Below, in pieces: positions 12,365-24,950 of a DNA stretch of 64,000 nt (the stretch's first letter is position 1; the number at the start of each line of letters is the position of its first letter). The notes under the pieces are model-generated. The model made no database searches. It was not told the origin of the DNA and saw nothing but the letters and a program-made list of their open reading frames with translations. The translations under genes and the position numbers were made by a program. The stretch comes from Siphonodentalium dalli (Eukaryota; Mollusca; Scaphopoda; Gadilida; Siphonodentaliidae), in the NCBI GenBank assembly GCA_032622095.1, contig CP136067.1, positions 175,308,556 through 175,372,555 on the forward strand. Direction: 5' to 3'.

Positions 12365-15300
12365 AATAGTATGGTCGTTGAAGCTGACTTTGGGGGTCAA
12401 CCCGGAAGAAATTGGATACAAGCTGATTTTGGTGTCATTCGACGCGGAAAAGCTTCAGGAACAACATATCCAAAATCCGCAAAAATCCGATCATGGGAAA
12501 ATTCAGGATCCAAGATGGCGTAAAAGATGGCCACCAAATGAATATTTTTCCAGTCAACGCACATTGACACGCAAACCCTCAGTGAATATGGAAAAATCTC
12601 ACCAAAAACGGATTCCACATTGATAGTAACATATGTTAGAACATATATATAAACAATTTTGTTGTCAATTGGGACGTACTTCTGTTAATATAACAGCCAA
12701 ATTCGAGAAAATTATAATTTTCAAGTATATATTTGTCTAAGACAACAGTCAATTATATTGGCATGTCATATTTTCTGGAATACATGTTAAATTTGGTATC
12801 AATCTAACCGATAAAGCCACAGAAACAACATATCCAAAAGTTGGCAAAATCCGCACATGGACAAGGATTTCAGAGCACTTTGAAATACAACACATGTTTG
12901 ACTCTCAAATGCCGTTTTTATCAATTTATTCAACCAGTTATGAACATTGACGCTTAATGTGTCTATATAATTTACTATAACTGCGATTTGTAAGTCCATA
13001 CAGCGAATAAACCAAGTTTATGTGTATCACTGATATCTATATTAGCTGGCTGGCAATGTCGGTTCGTTCAACAATAAAGAGCGTTTGCTACATAACACGT
13101 GTTTTGCTATACCTTTCCAGGAAATGTCATAAAGAGCGTGTATATAACAGAACATAACATAACATAAAGAGCGTTTATAACAGAACACGTGCTATATGGT
13201 TGTTCTCACAGATGCACATGCATAAAAGGTCTCGCCTATCGGCTGCTTTTTCGCATATAGCTTCGTTGCTTGTATTGTCTCATTCCGGCTGTGTATGTTC
13301 AAGTAGTAATACTTTGATTTGCAAACCACTGGATTGAAGGCTTATAACTTTTCTCCCGTTGAAACCTAACGGTGCCAACGTACGCAGGAGACCTGTTACT
13401 ATACATATTCTATATTTCTATCATTTAAATGTAGTGTCAGTCCATGTATCAGTTGGTCTTGTATTGAATATATAGTTATGGCAGAATTTTGCGAGCCGCA
13501 AGAAATTACGCAATTTCGGGATGACATGTGTGTTTTATGCCCATCGGGTTTTGATGACAAACCTCCCGTCATCGTGTCTAAGAAAGGCATTTTGACATTG
13601 ATCAATTTCTGTGATAAACGTGGGAGGCACGACCTGAAAGATTATCTGAATGAGCGCTATCAGATGACACCAGTCGGTAATGTTCTTGTCCATTCGAATT
13701 GTCGTAGAGATTTCACAGATCCAAAAAGGCGACACCGTTCTGTCGAAATAACCTCCGAAGTACCTCCAAATAAACAACTGAGATTTGGTGTGTGACCGTT
13801 TGATTTCAAGACAGACTGTATGTTTTGTGGTACGCCTGCCACTATAGATCCTCGACATCCCGACAAGTCAGGGGTGAGGCAAGTAACAACCCTCCCAATG
13901 CGGGACAATATCCTAAAATTATGTGATAAAAGTGGGACCAAATGGGCATCCGATGTGCAGGATCGGTTGTATGGTTGTATAGACTTGGTAGCAGCAGAAT
14001 CTGTCTACCACTCACGCTGTTATACTGATTTCCAGAAGGATAAAGAAAATCCAACATTGGTTGATAAGGCGAAAAGTGGTAGGAGATCGGACCAGGGAAT
14101 GCAGCAATGGTTTGAGATGGTTTGTAGTTGGCTCGAAGCTGGTGCAGAATTATATACTCTGGTGGAGTTGCATGAAAAAATGATTGAGTATGCGGGTGAT
14201 TGGCATGTGTATAGTATGAAATGGCTCAAAGAGAAACTGCAGGACCACTACGGGGAGTTTATATTTTTCGCCGAAGTTGAGGGACGGAACAATATAGTGT
14301 GTTTTCAGAACATGGCAAAGTTTATCATAAACGAAAAATGGTACTGTGATAAGATAGATAGTATTGAAGAGGAAACTGAAAGGATAATGTTGACAGCAGC
14401 AAGGACATTACGAGCAGAAATAAGAGAGACTGAGTATGACACTAATTCATACACAACCAGTGAAGATATATCTTCCATTGATCGGGGTCGACAGTCGGTT
14501 TCGCATCATTTGCACACGATGTTAAGTGTTTTGATTCTATCCGATTTGAAGATAAATAGCATTGGGCACTCCATAATTCAATCTGCTCGACCTCGATCTG
14601 TTATAACACCAACGCTCTTTGGTGTGGGTGTGGAGATGGATCACGTGTTCGGTTAAAAATGGCTGGTGAATGAGTTATCTAGGTTGGGGTTCTCCATTAC
14701 ACATGACGAAGTAGAAAGATACAAACAGTCTGTCATCCAAACCGAACGTCCTGACGATATTCTAACCGACTATTTCCCCGGAACATGTACACAGTGGGTT
14801 GCCGACAATGTAGACCATAACATAGCAACTTTAGATGGTCAGGGAACATTCCATGGTATGGGCATGATAGCAATCTCTACTCCAAAATATCAAACACAGC
14901 TTAGCCTCAGGCCACACACCATTAACAGGTGCCAGCGTTCGAAGGTTGATGAGCTAGTTCGAGGTAAAGGAGTCCAGATATGCCATTATGTTGATTCTCC
15001 CTGTAAAGGCCTTTCATCGTTGTCTTACAAACCTTTGCTTCAACTGATTACTCCACACACATTGCCCCCAGAGCTCAACACTAATCTACTGTGGCATTCA
15101 GGGTGGTTTGTGAACCAATCTACAAAGCCTCGGACAAATTGGTCGGGCTTCATGTAATATATTACGACTGATGACCAGAAGTGCCCAACGAAGTCTGGTG
15201 TTCTGTTTTTGCCGATTATAGATTTGAATCCGTCCGATGAGGATTGTATATATTCAACTCTCCTTTATGTTCAGGGTCAAGCGACCAAACTAAACATCCT

Positions 15301-17325
15301 GACACCATGTATGACATTTGATCAGCCATTGTGGATAAAGGCCACGAATATTATAATGACCAAGTCCATGAATATAGTCTGCAGACTGGGTGGCTTTCGT
15401 GCCATTATGAGTTTCATGGGTAGTATTGGTTCACTAATGAAGGGTTCGGGTTTGGAAGAGGCTCTGGAGAATGTCTATGGCCCTATCACAGTTACACATA
15501 TGATTTATGGGAAGGCAATATCAAGGGCAATGCGTGGACATTTCTTAATTGATGCTGCTCTTACAAATAAGCTGATATCAGACATTGTGCCATCTACAGA
15601 AACAAGTACAAGTCCGACAAGCCCATGGGGTGGCCAAACAGTGCAGACTGAGATGGTGCTCGATGCTTCGCCTGATGCCACAGTAGCTATAAATCAGTCT
15701 GAAGAAAAAACAATACCTAGAATCGAGAAGGATGAGATGAACGCAATAAGTGATTTGTACAAATATATTGAAAGTAGAGTAATTCCTGCAAGTGCTGTTT
15801 CTGGGTCTCAACCATTGATGAAACTCGAGGAATGTTTGAAGAAGTATTAATCGTTGCTTATTGAGAAATCTCCGACAGCAAAGTTGTGGGTTCAGTATTT
15901 GGAATATGTGCAAACGTTGAAGAATTTAATTATAGCAGAGAGGACAGGAAATTGGAGTCTGCATCTCGCTACTGTGGGGCAAATGCTCAATCTATTTGCC
16001 GCAACCGGTCACGCCAACTATGCCAAGAGCTGTCGACTCTATCTACAGCAAATGTTGGAACTACCTAATAAACATCCTTGGCTGTACAAATGTTTCGCCG
16101 AAAATGGGTTTCATGCTGTACGTCGAAGCAATAGATTATGGGCAGGATTATCAACAGATCTCATAATAGAACAAGTCCTTACGCGTTCTATCAAAAGCAG
16201 AGGAGGTCTGACAAGAGGTATGGGAATGACCTAATCTGTCCGAATGCAATGGATATATAGCATGCATAGGTGTGCCGAGATTCATGATGCCATGACCGAA
16301 TTAACCAAACTTAGACATACCACCAGTGAACAGCACGCGGAGTTCGGGCAAGTAGGAGCAAACGTGACTCTGATGATTTGATAATCATACAACGTTGGTT
16401 TAACGAACATGAACCTTTTGATTTGAGCGTAGATAAACTACGCTCCCTGTCGTCTGGGTTAACATCTAGTGGTGGGGACGGTGTTAACTGTATTGAATCT
16501 GAACGTGTCGGTTTTGAGATCCACCAAAAGCTCAACAGCATGATTATCACAGATGCCGCGATCAAGCGGAAGGATCAAATAAAATCTCTTGACCATTTAT
16601 ATCCTGGGATCAGAGTCGAGAATGATCGAATGCAATTCAACCCGACTGTGCTATTCTCACGGTTGATAGCAATTGCACAACGCGAGAAGGACATTTATGT
16701 ATCATCTGTATCATGACTAAGTCAATGTAGCTTCCGTTTTGGTTAAATAGTTTCCATATAACCCGGAGTGTGCGTGCTAATGGGCACTGACTCGAAATAT
16801 CATCATTTGACCGCCATATTGGACGCCATCTTGTATCCTGACTGCTTGTGCTATTTAAAAAAAAAATTATATGTTGGTCTCGGTTCCTTTCTGCGTCAAA
16901 ATGTACCAAAACTGCTTGTATTGAAATGTAGGATATGCTAATAATAGACATTTTTATTAGAAGAATATTTGTATACACTTAAAAATTATAATTTTCCCGA
17001 ATTCAGCGGCCATATTGATAGCCATCTTCCCCCAAAGACAACAAGCTTAACAGTATGCGTGTTCTGACATGTGCTACTTTCAATGTGGAATATGTTTTGG
17101 TGCGTAATTTTCCATAATTACCGAGGTTTCATGTGTTATTGGGCCCTAATGGGAAATTTACATATTGTGTCAGCCATATTGGACGCCATCTTGGATCCTG
17201 AATTTTCCCATGAGCGGATTTTGGATATGTTGTTCCTGGTGTTTTTCCGCGTCGAATGACACCAAAATCAGCTTGTATCCAATTTCTTCCGGGTTCAACT
17301 CTCCCACGATCACACTATAATGCTA
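12365..17325 (+). mobile_element. Decayed DNA element of about 5 kb with inverted terminal regions
   Basis: The region 12,399-12,520 is the inverted repeat of 17,184-17,299 (over 85% by eye), both holding CCCGGAAGAAATTGG, TTTTGGTGTCATTCGACG and a motif of two CCAT cores 12 bp apart. Weaker similarity extends outward to about 12,365 and 17,325; exact ends and target duplication are not clear. Degenerate internal copies of the same module lie at about 12,810-12,870 and 16,800-17,020. Between them is a protein frame with five stops (13,478-16,716). It shares its terminal module with the foldback element at 39,761-44,589, so both probably use the same class of transposition machinery. The superfamily is not assigned. 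Confidence 0.65.
13478..16716 (+). pseudogene. Element-borne protein of a multi-copy invertebrate family, five in-frame stops and one frameshift
   Basis: From the ATG at 13,478 one frame runs to 16,234 (919 codons) broken only by TGA at 13,793 and TAA at 14,654, 15,155, 15,848 and 16,232. About 120 bases later (near 16,350) the frame shifts by one and continues to 16,716. Translation keeps the family pattern on both sides of every stop. Visible features: two C-x2-C...H-x2-C modules (C18/C21/H72/C75 and C114/C117/H178/C181), then a long middle region, WSLHLATVGQML, and near the end KLRSLSSGLTSSGGDGVNC and SLDHLYPGIRV. I recall this as a widely repeated uncharacterised family in mollusc and cnidarian genomes; its biochemical role is not known to me. 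The C-terminus appears cut. A presumed single-exon gene inside the decayed element. Confidence 0.7.
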
Positions 17326-20300
17326 TGTATAAGTCGTGACTCATGTTGTTCCGTTACGTCACATAATAGGATGATCATGCCCATGTGATGTCAGAATTAT
17401 CCTAGACAACCAGAAATCCAATGCATGCATCACCACATGCAATTTCAAACAAGCATGTGGTCAAAATTCATGTCGCATACGATTAATATAAAAATACAAA
17501 GGACTACCGTCTCTCGAAATTAGGCTACCACAGGTATGATAATGTCCCAGTACATGTAGATAATTTGTCTCTTCTAACATGTGATCATGTTTATTCAAAT
17601 AATGACTACTAATCCATGAATGAAACCATCAATGAAATTATCATGGTGATTACCGTCAAAGGTCGCGTCTTTTAACAGTTGACCATGATCATGTAAAAAA
17701 TGCAAAAACATGTTGGTCAAATTAATCAACACTCATAATATCTATCAGGATGCCGTGGTCAATTCAAAGTGTCCTTTATCACGGTGGCCAAACTAATCTT
17801 ATATAAATATAAATATATGTTGAACAATCAATACATCAGCATCTAGCAAAGGTGACATATTCATACCAGATCCCACTGCCCGGGTCCTGCTCATGTAAAA
17901 CTATTCAAGTGCAACTATGGCATATGTATGATGATTACGAACAGTATATAGGGTCACATGAATATCATTGTTCAAAACAGTACCCTGTGAGGAAAAAGAA
18001 AAAAATTCCTCTGGTGCCAAATTCTCGTTCTTCGAAAATTGTGAGTTATTCTTTTGTCCATTTCTAAGAACCTGTTGCTCATATAGTACACATGTAGACT
18101 GGAAAGAACCTCACCTGTCAAAAAAGTTCTGATGAAAATAATCAAATATTTTCTGGTGTAAAATTCTGATTCTTCGAAAAGTTTATCTTGCACATATACA
18201 TTGTCAAGGCAAAGATAATTATTTGCATGACATTGATCTAAACTATTTATCCTTGTTATCTTACTGACCGAGGACACAATATCTCGCATTACAGAGTATT
18301 GTGTTCACATACATGCATAGTTATGTTGTCCCTATATTAACCAGTTAATAACCATGTGAGCGTTATCTGTGAGCGTTAATCCTGATTATATATATTTAAG
18401 ATGTATATACCAGTGCTGTTTGCTGTGTAAAATTATCTACTAGCACAACTCCATCGATATTTATTCTCATTGAGTCTACACATATGAGCTACACATTATA
18501 TAAAGTGCTGTTTTAATTAATTGGTATTGCGTGTATATACTACATTGCATCTGATGTGCAGGCACTGGTTCTGGTGAAATGTATGGGCCGCCCAGCAGAC
18601 ATGACTCCCAGAATAAAGGTTAAATTCAACCTCTGCTACCACTGTACATGTAATATACCGTATATACATACTAGTATACCAAACATACAGTGACCTTATG
18701 AATGTATACAGACGTTCATATGTGTACACATACATAGTGTCTATATACATTTCTTATAAGGCCGTACAATTAAATGAAGATATGAATAAATCATTATAAA
18801 TGAGATAATACTCACTACTGATATGAGAGCTGGTCAAAATTGTTCAGACGTTTAGGAGACCTATCAACAAATTCTTTAAAATTAATATAGAATATATCCC
18901 ATTACTTTTGTCAAAATTTGTACTATAATGATTGTGATATGGTGTTTCACAATAGGATTATGAAACCAATATAACATGTATAATGTCAATGATCACTTCA
19001 TCACTGCAAAGAACAACCCTGAATCAGGTGACTCTCATTAGCAATAGTGATATATGCATCAATTTCTTAAATCTTATATGTATTCTGTAACTACCCATTG
19101 CATTATTGCGTCAAACCATCGTTAATCTTCAAGTGATGTATCAAGTTATCAATTCGTGCAATACTATGTAATGTAATCACAGTACATGTACATGCAGGTA
19201 ATTACATGAAACAGACAACATTACAATTAAGGATCTTGTCAAGTACATGTACAGTACGGCTCAATTCAGTGAGTCTAATTTGATCATGGTAGGTATCATG
19301 TATCTGCTTCAGCTTCACTATTGACTGTTTAAAAGTTAAAACGATTCAATATCCAGACAATTTTTTCAACATCAGTATTTAATAAAAATACTTTTATTTC
19401 ATGATGATCAATTTATAACTTTATTGATCTGTTGTGAATAATGTTCATATACATGTATATGAAAGTCGTGAGGAGAAATGTATAAAATGTCAAATACATA
19501 TCAAATATGAAATACTGGTCAGACGAGCTTATACATAATGGCTGGTTAGAACTGCATATTAGGATTTCAAAGGCTGGCGGTTATTTCAAAACCTTCATGC
19601 TACTCATGGTTTTATGCCAGGCCAGACATAACAGATTTATATTGAAATTTCAAGAATATACTACTCACAGGCCCATTTGCTCTGCAAACTAGTGTTTTGT
19701 AAAGAAATTCAGATATAATAATTGTGATAATCATGGTGCGAAAATACTTGTGATACAGGTATAAGATTTGGTATAAGAAATACCTAGACCTGGTATCCAC
19801 ACACCAGTACCGGTAAACATCACTGCAACTACATGTCGGGTTGCCAATGAAATTAATACTATAAATTCATAAACTATTTCTGCAACTTGAAATCATGACC
19901 AATTTAAAAATTTCTTGACCAGTTGTGAAAAATGGTTATCTACTGACTACATGTATGTCATATGGAGAAACACATAACGTATAAATACATATCCAAAATG
20001 AATGATGGTCTAACATGCTTGTACATGAAAGCTCGTTCTGCATATATAAGGATTTCAATGACTGTCTGTTATCACCAAACTCATGTATTTGCCAGGTAAG
20101 ACATTACATATTTACTAGTTATGATATTTCGAAAGTGTACTACACTGGTACTCTCAGAGGCCCATTACTCTGCAGAAATCAGTGATTTCCCCCAAACAAT
20201 TCAGAATTAATAATTGTCATACATGTTGGAGTTGAATGTAAAGGTCAACACAATTGATATTATCGATACAAAATTGGGTAAATTTTATATTTCTTTACGA

Positions 20301-20700
20301 CACGATATTAATATACCGTACACACAGGTTACACGATCATATATGAAAGTGAGATATTTGAGAATTAACGCATGTTGATTGGTATCAGGAGATACCTCCT
20401 ACTAAGTACCATTAAAAACTGGATGAGTGTACTTATGACTGTCTATGGAAGTGTACCATTGACCGAAATTAACGAGAAAGAAATGTACCAGCAGTAACAG
20501 GGTCGTGCTAATTACAGAGACCTCAAACATGGATGACTAATTCATGTAGAAACCATGTTCGTACAATTTTTCCTTATAACATTTGAATAAATGAGGCCAT
20601 TTCAGCTTTTTGCTGAGAGTGCAAATGATGTTCAAAATACCATTTCTAATTTGCATTTCCTGAATGGACTTCCTGTCATATCTGATGTTGTCAAGTTCAT
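17326..20700. other. Noncoding stretch with a diverged direct repeat
   Basis: AT-rich DNA with many ACATGTA words. Two diverged copies of a block of about 330 bp lie at about 19,400-19,740 and 19,885-20,225. Both contain a CATGTAT word, AAATACATATC, GGATTTCAA and AGGCCCAT.CTCTGCA.A in the same order. A smaller pair (GGTG.AAATTCT..TTCTTCGAAAA) lies at about 18,014 and 18,154. No gene could be supported; introns of a minus-strand gene cannot be excluded. Confidence 0.5.
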
Positions 20701-20721
20701 AATAAATCAGCTGTTCAAATG

Positions 20722-21439
20722 TTAAATTAATTTTTGAGGCTGGATATTGTCAATCTTTCCTTTTGTCAACAATCGATCTTTGACAATAGTTGGAGAGATA
20801 TTACATGTGGACTCCATACTCTTATTTCCGTCGCACGACAAGTGGGGAATATCCTTGACTTTGGCGTTAGGCACACGTGAATTAGTTTGTGTCTTTCTGC
20901 TTACAGGCAGGGTATCTGAGATTGATGTAGATGCTGTGTCTGTTACACTTGAATATGTGGCGTTAACATCATGAGAAACACGTTCCAATTCACAGTCTAC
21001 TTTGAGCTGGGAGTTTTGAATTTTCTTTCTTTTTCGGCACTGCGCTTTCTTTTTCGAACCACTTTCTTTATAGATATCACAATTATCTAAATTAATGCTG
21101 TTATCTGACTCAGTGCACTGAATTACTGAGTTACTATTCAATTCAGATGGAATAGCAATATCCATATACCTCTCAATGTTCCCACATTTTTTTCTTCAAT
21201 ACATTGAGTTCTCTTGCTTTTCTTGATTGTAGTTGTTTCAACTTATGGAGGTAAAGTTTTTTGTACTGAATGATATTATGTTCCAATTTGTTTATGTCAC
21301 CCTCAACTTCAAAAATGGATGTTTCGAGATAAATTGTCTCACATTTGTGAATTTCCTCATCTAGACTATCGTAGTCTGAATCGACTGAGCCATTTACAGA
21401 CAAGAATCCTTCAACTCCAAGTTTCTTCTGATCCATCAT
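20722..21439 (-). CDS. Coiled-coil protein of unknown function, one-base frame break
   Basis: Two adjacent minus-strand frames, 21,439-21,173 (88 codons, starts MMDQKKLG) and 21,165-20,722 (147 codons), are joined if the run of seven A's at 21,187-21,193 is read as eight; the frame then runs KKKCGNIERYMDIAIP. The joined protein is about 238 aa. Its N-terminal third is acidic, with SDYDSLDEE followed by a helical heptad-rich stretch (INKLEHNIIQYKKLYLHKLK). The rest is serine/threonine-rich with a basic patch KKKAQCRKRKK that could be a nuclear localisation signal. Two E2F-like motifs lie 266 and 416 bp upstream. I do not recognise the family. It may be a retrocopy, a first exon, or a gene with a true or assembly-derived indel. 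Confidence 0.5.
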
Positions 21440-21704
21440 CAGATCATGCCTGTTTGAGCGATCCGAAAACGGGTGTCACTTGACACTAACGAAATGTAAA
21501 CAAAGTTCGAACTACCTGAACAGCCGGCATTCCCCTTCTCAGTATGCTGCACATCATTCGCCTGTTAGTAACAGCGTTACGTCGAAACTCCATCATCACC
21601 AACGGCTTCAACCGATATTAATTAAGCCATTAGAACTCAAAACCAACACCAATCAGCTGACCAGATGATAAAAGCTATTGATCTGCCACGCGCATAAAAG
21701 TCTA

Positions 21705-21713
21705 GCGCGGGAA
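21705..21713 (-). promoter_or_regulatory. E2F-like motif upstream of the coiled-coil ORF
   Basis: GCGCGGGAA, the reverse complement of the TTCCCGCGC type of E2F site, 266 bp upstream of the ATG at 21,439. Motif match only. Confidence 0.35.
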
Positions 21714-21854
21714 TATTGCATCATCAAAAAACGAGCTGCTACTGTTTGCTAAGCGTATTTTTGATGATGAACCCGCTGTTTGTAAACATTACACTGGAGT
21801 GATTGGGCCGGAGAGAAAACCAACACCTGTCAAAAAATGCCAACGAATTTCAAA

Positions 21855-21876
21855 TTGGCGCGAAGTTCAAAGGTCA
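21855..21876 (-). promoter_or_regulatory. E2F-like motif overlapping a DR1 element
   Basis: TTGGCGCGAA (21,855-21,864), a palindromic E2F consensus, directly overlaps AGTTCAAAGGTCA (21,864-21,876), a direct repeat with one-base spacer of the kind bound by RXR/HNF4 nuclear receptors. Both lie about 420 bp upstream of the coiled-coil ORF. Suggestive of cell-cycle control; motif match only. Confidence 0.35.
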
Positions 21877-21988
21877 CAGTTCCGGTAGCTATGACATATA
21901 ATTTCCAGAAGTCTTATTCGATACCGGGGACCGGAACAAAGTGCGGTCGCGGAATAATTAACTATTATTCTAATAATATATAGTAAAT

Positions 21989-22609
21989 TTTCCCCAAAAC
22001 AGTAGTATAATGTAATAACATCCAACTAGAATATACATTTGTACACATTTGATGTAATATGTCCAACAAAACAGATTAAACCGACTTCGTTCATGTTCTA
22101 CACTGCGGCGGTCATGTTGGACGCCGTCTTGAATTATAGGAAATGCTCAAGGGTGAGAACTCCACACCCACCTTGAAATTGATACACATACCACCCAGAA
22201 TCACAATCCATAGAGAAAATCTTTAACAGGGATTTTGTACTTCACCAATATTGCTCCTGGACTAAATGTAGTTCCATGCAGTTGTAATCAAATTTCCACC
22301 CAAATTGTGGGAAGGAGCGAACCAATTTGTTCACCTTTGGTGGGGGAAGGTGTTTGTAACTCAAAGGTTCACCTAAAATGAGAATGGGCCAGTCGAAAAA
22401 TCAAATATTCATGTATGGTTTATTAAATATTCATATAAATCATCACATAGAGTTCTTGATAGTGCATACCTGTCGGCATTTTTACACGACCTCAATGCCG
22501 CAATTTCTTGTTATCTTGCATATTGTTATGGTGGCTGACAAAATATAACGTCACATATACACCATTCACTAATCTAAATTATCCTTATATCTATGACTTG
22601 TTCATCATA
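21989..22609. other. 3' flank of the copy A finger gene
   Basis: Unit DNA shared with copies B (about 36,190-36,834) and C (about 56,980-58,284). It holds a spaced CCAT motif at about 22,107 and the likely poly(A) signal of the minus-strand finger gene. No coding frame is conserved. Confidence 0.6.
22419..22424 (-). terminator. Putative poly(A) signal for finger gene A
   Basis: AATAAA on the minus strand, about 190 nt beyond the TAG that follows CDICYADK. The same signal is at 36,643-36,648 in copy B. In copy C the site reads TATAAA. Confidence 0.45.
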
Positions 22610-24809
<2,200 letters not shown>

Positions 24810-24864
24810 CGTGTGCCGGGAATTGTGACAGTCAGCTGTATATCTCGCGAAGCGGCAGTCCGAG

Positions 24865-24872
24865 TATATATA
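24865..24872 (-). promoter_or_regulatory. TATA box of finger gene A
   Basis: TATATATA on the minus strand, 56 bp upstream of the ATG. The same spacing holds in copy B (38,737-38,744), giving an expected 5' UTR of about 25-30 nt. Confidence 0.6.
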
Positions 24873-24930
24873 GCGAGAATTTGATCTAACTATATCTGAA
24901 TTCCACAGTGTAACTGTAAATTATTTAGTT

Positions 24931-24950
24931 CGTGATATGGAGGGATCACG
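24931..24950. promoter_or_regulatory. Inverted repeat upstream of finger gene A TATA
   Basis: CGTGAT-ATGGAGGG-ATCACG, a 6-bp dyad, about 60 bp upstream of the TATA box. It is identical at 38,803-38,822 (B) and 59,882-59,901 (C), inside a stretch of about 100 bp that is almost unchanged in all three copies. Possible operator-like site; function unknown. Confidence 0.4.

Larger units (their letters stand above)
11454..21988. other. 10.5-kb segment present only in copy A
   Basis: Copies B and C are continuous across this point (GGTGTAAATTTTCCCC). In A, GTAAAT occurs at both junctions (11,448-11,453 and 21,983-21,988). This fits either an insertion with a 6-bp target duplication or a microhomology deletion in the ancestor of B and C. 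No terminal inverted repeat was seen at the two ends. It contains a decayed transposon (about 12,365-17,325), a noncoding stretch (17.3-20.7 kb) and a minus-strand coiled-coil ORF. Confidence 0.8.

Noticed and set aside
13478-16234. Stop-codon reassignment (TAA/TGA read as amino acids)
   Set aside because: The finger genes use TAA and TAG as normal stops, and other frames in the window also stop at TAA; ordinary decay explains the five stops better.
21187-21193. Programmed -1 frameshift site in the coiled-coil ORF
   Set aside because: The zero-frame codons are AAG AAA AAA ATG, so the heptamer is not in the canonical X-XXY-YYZ register and no downstream structure is evident; a simple indel is more likely.
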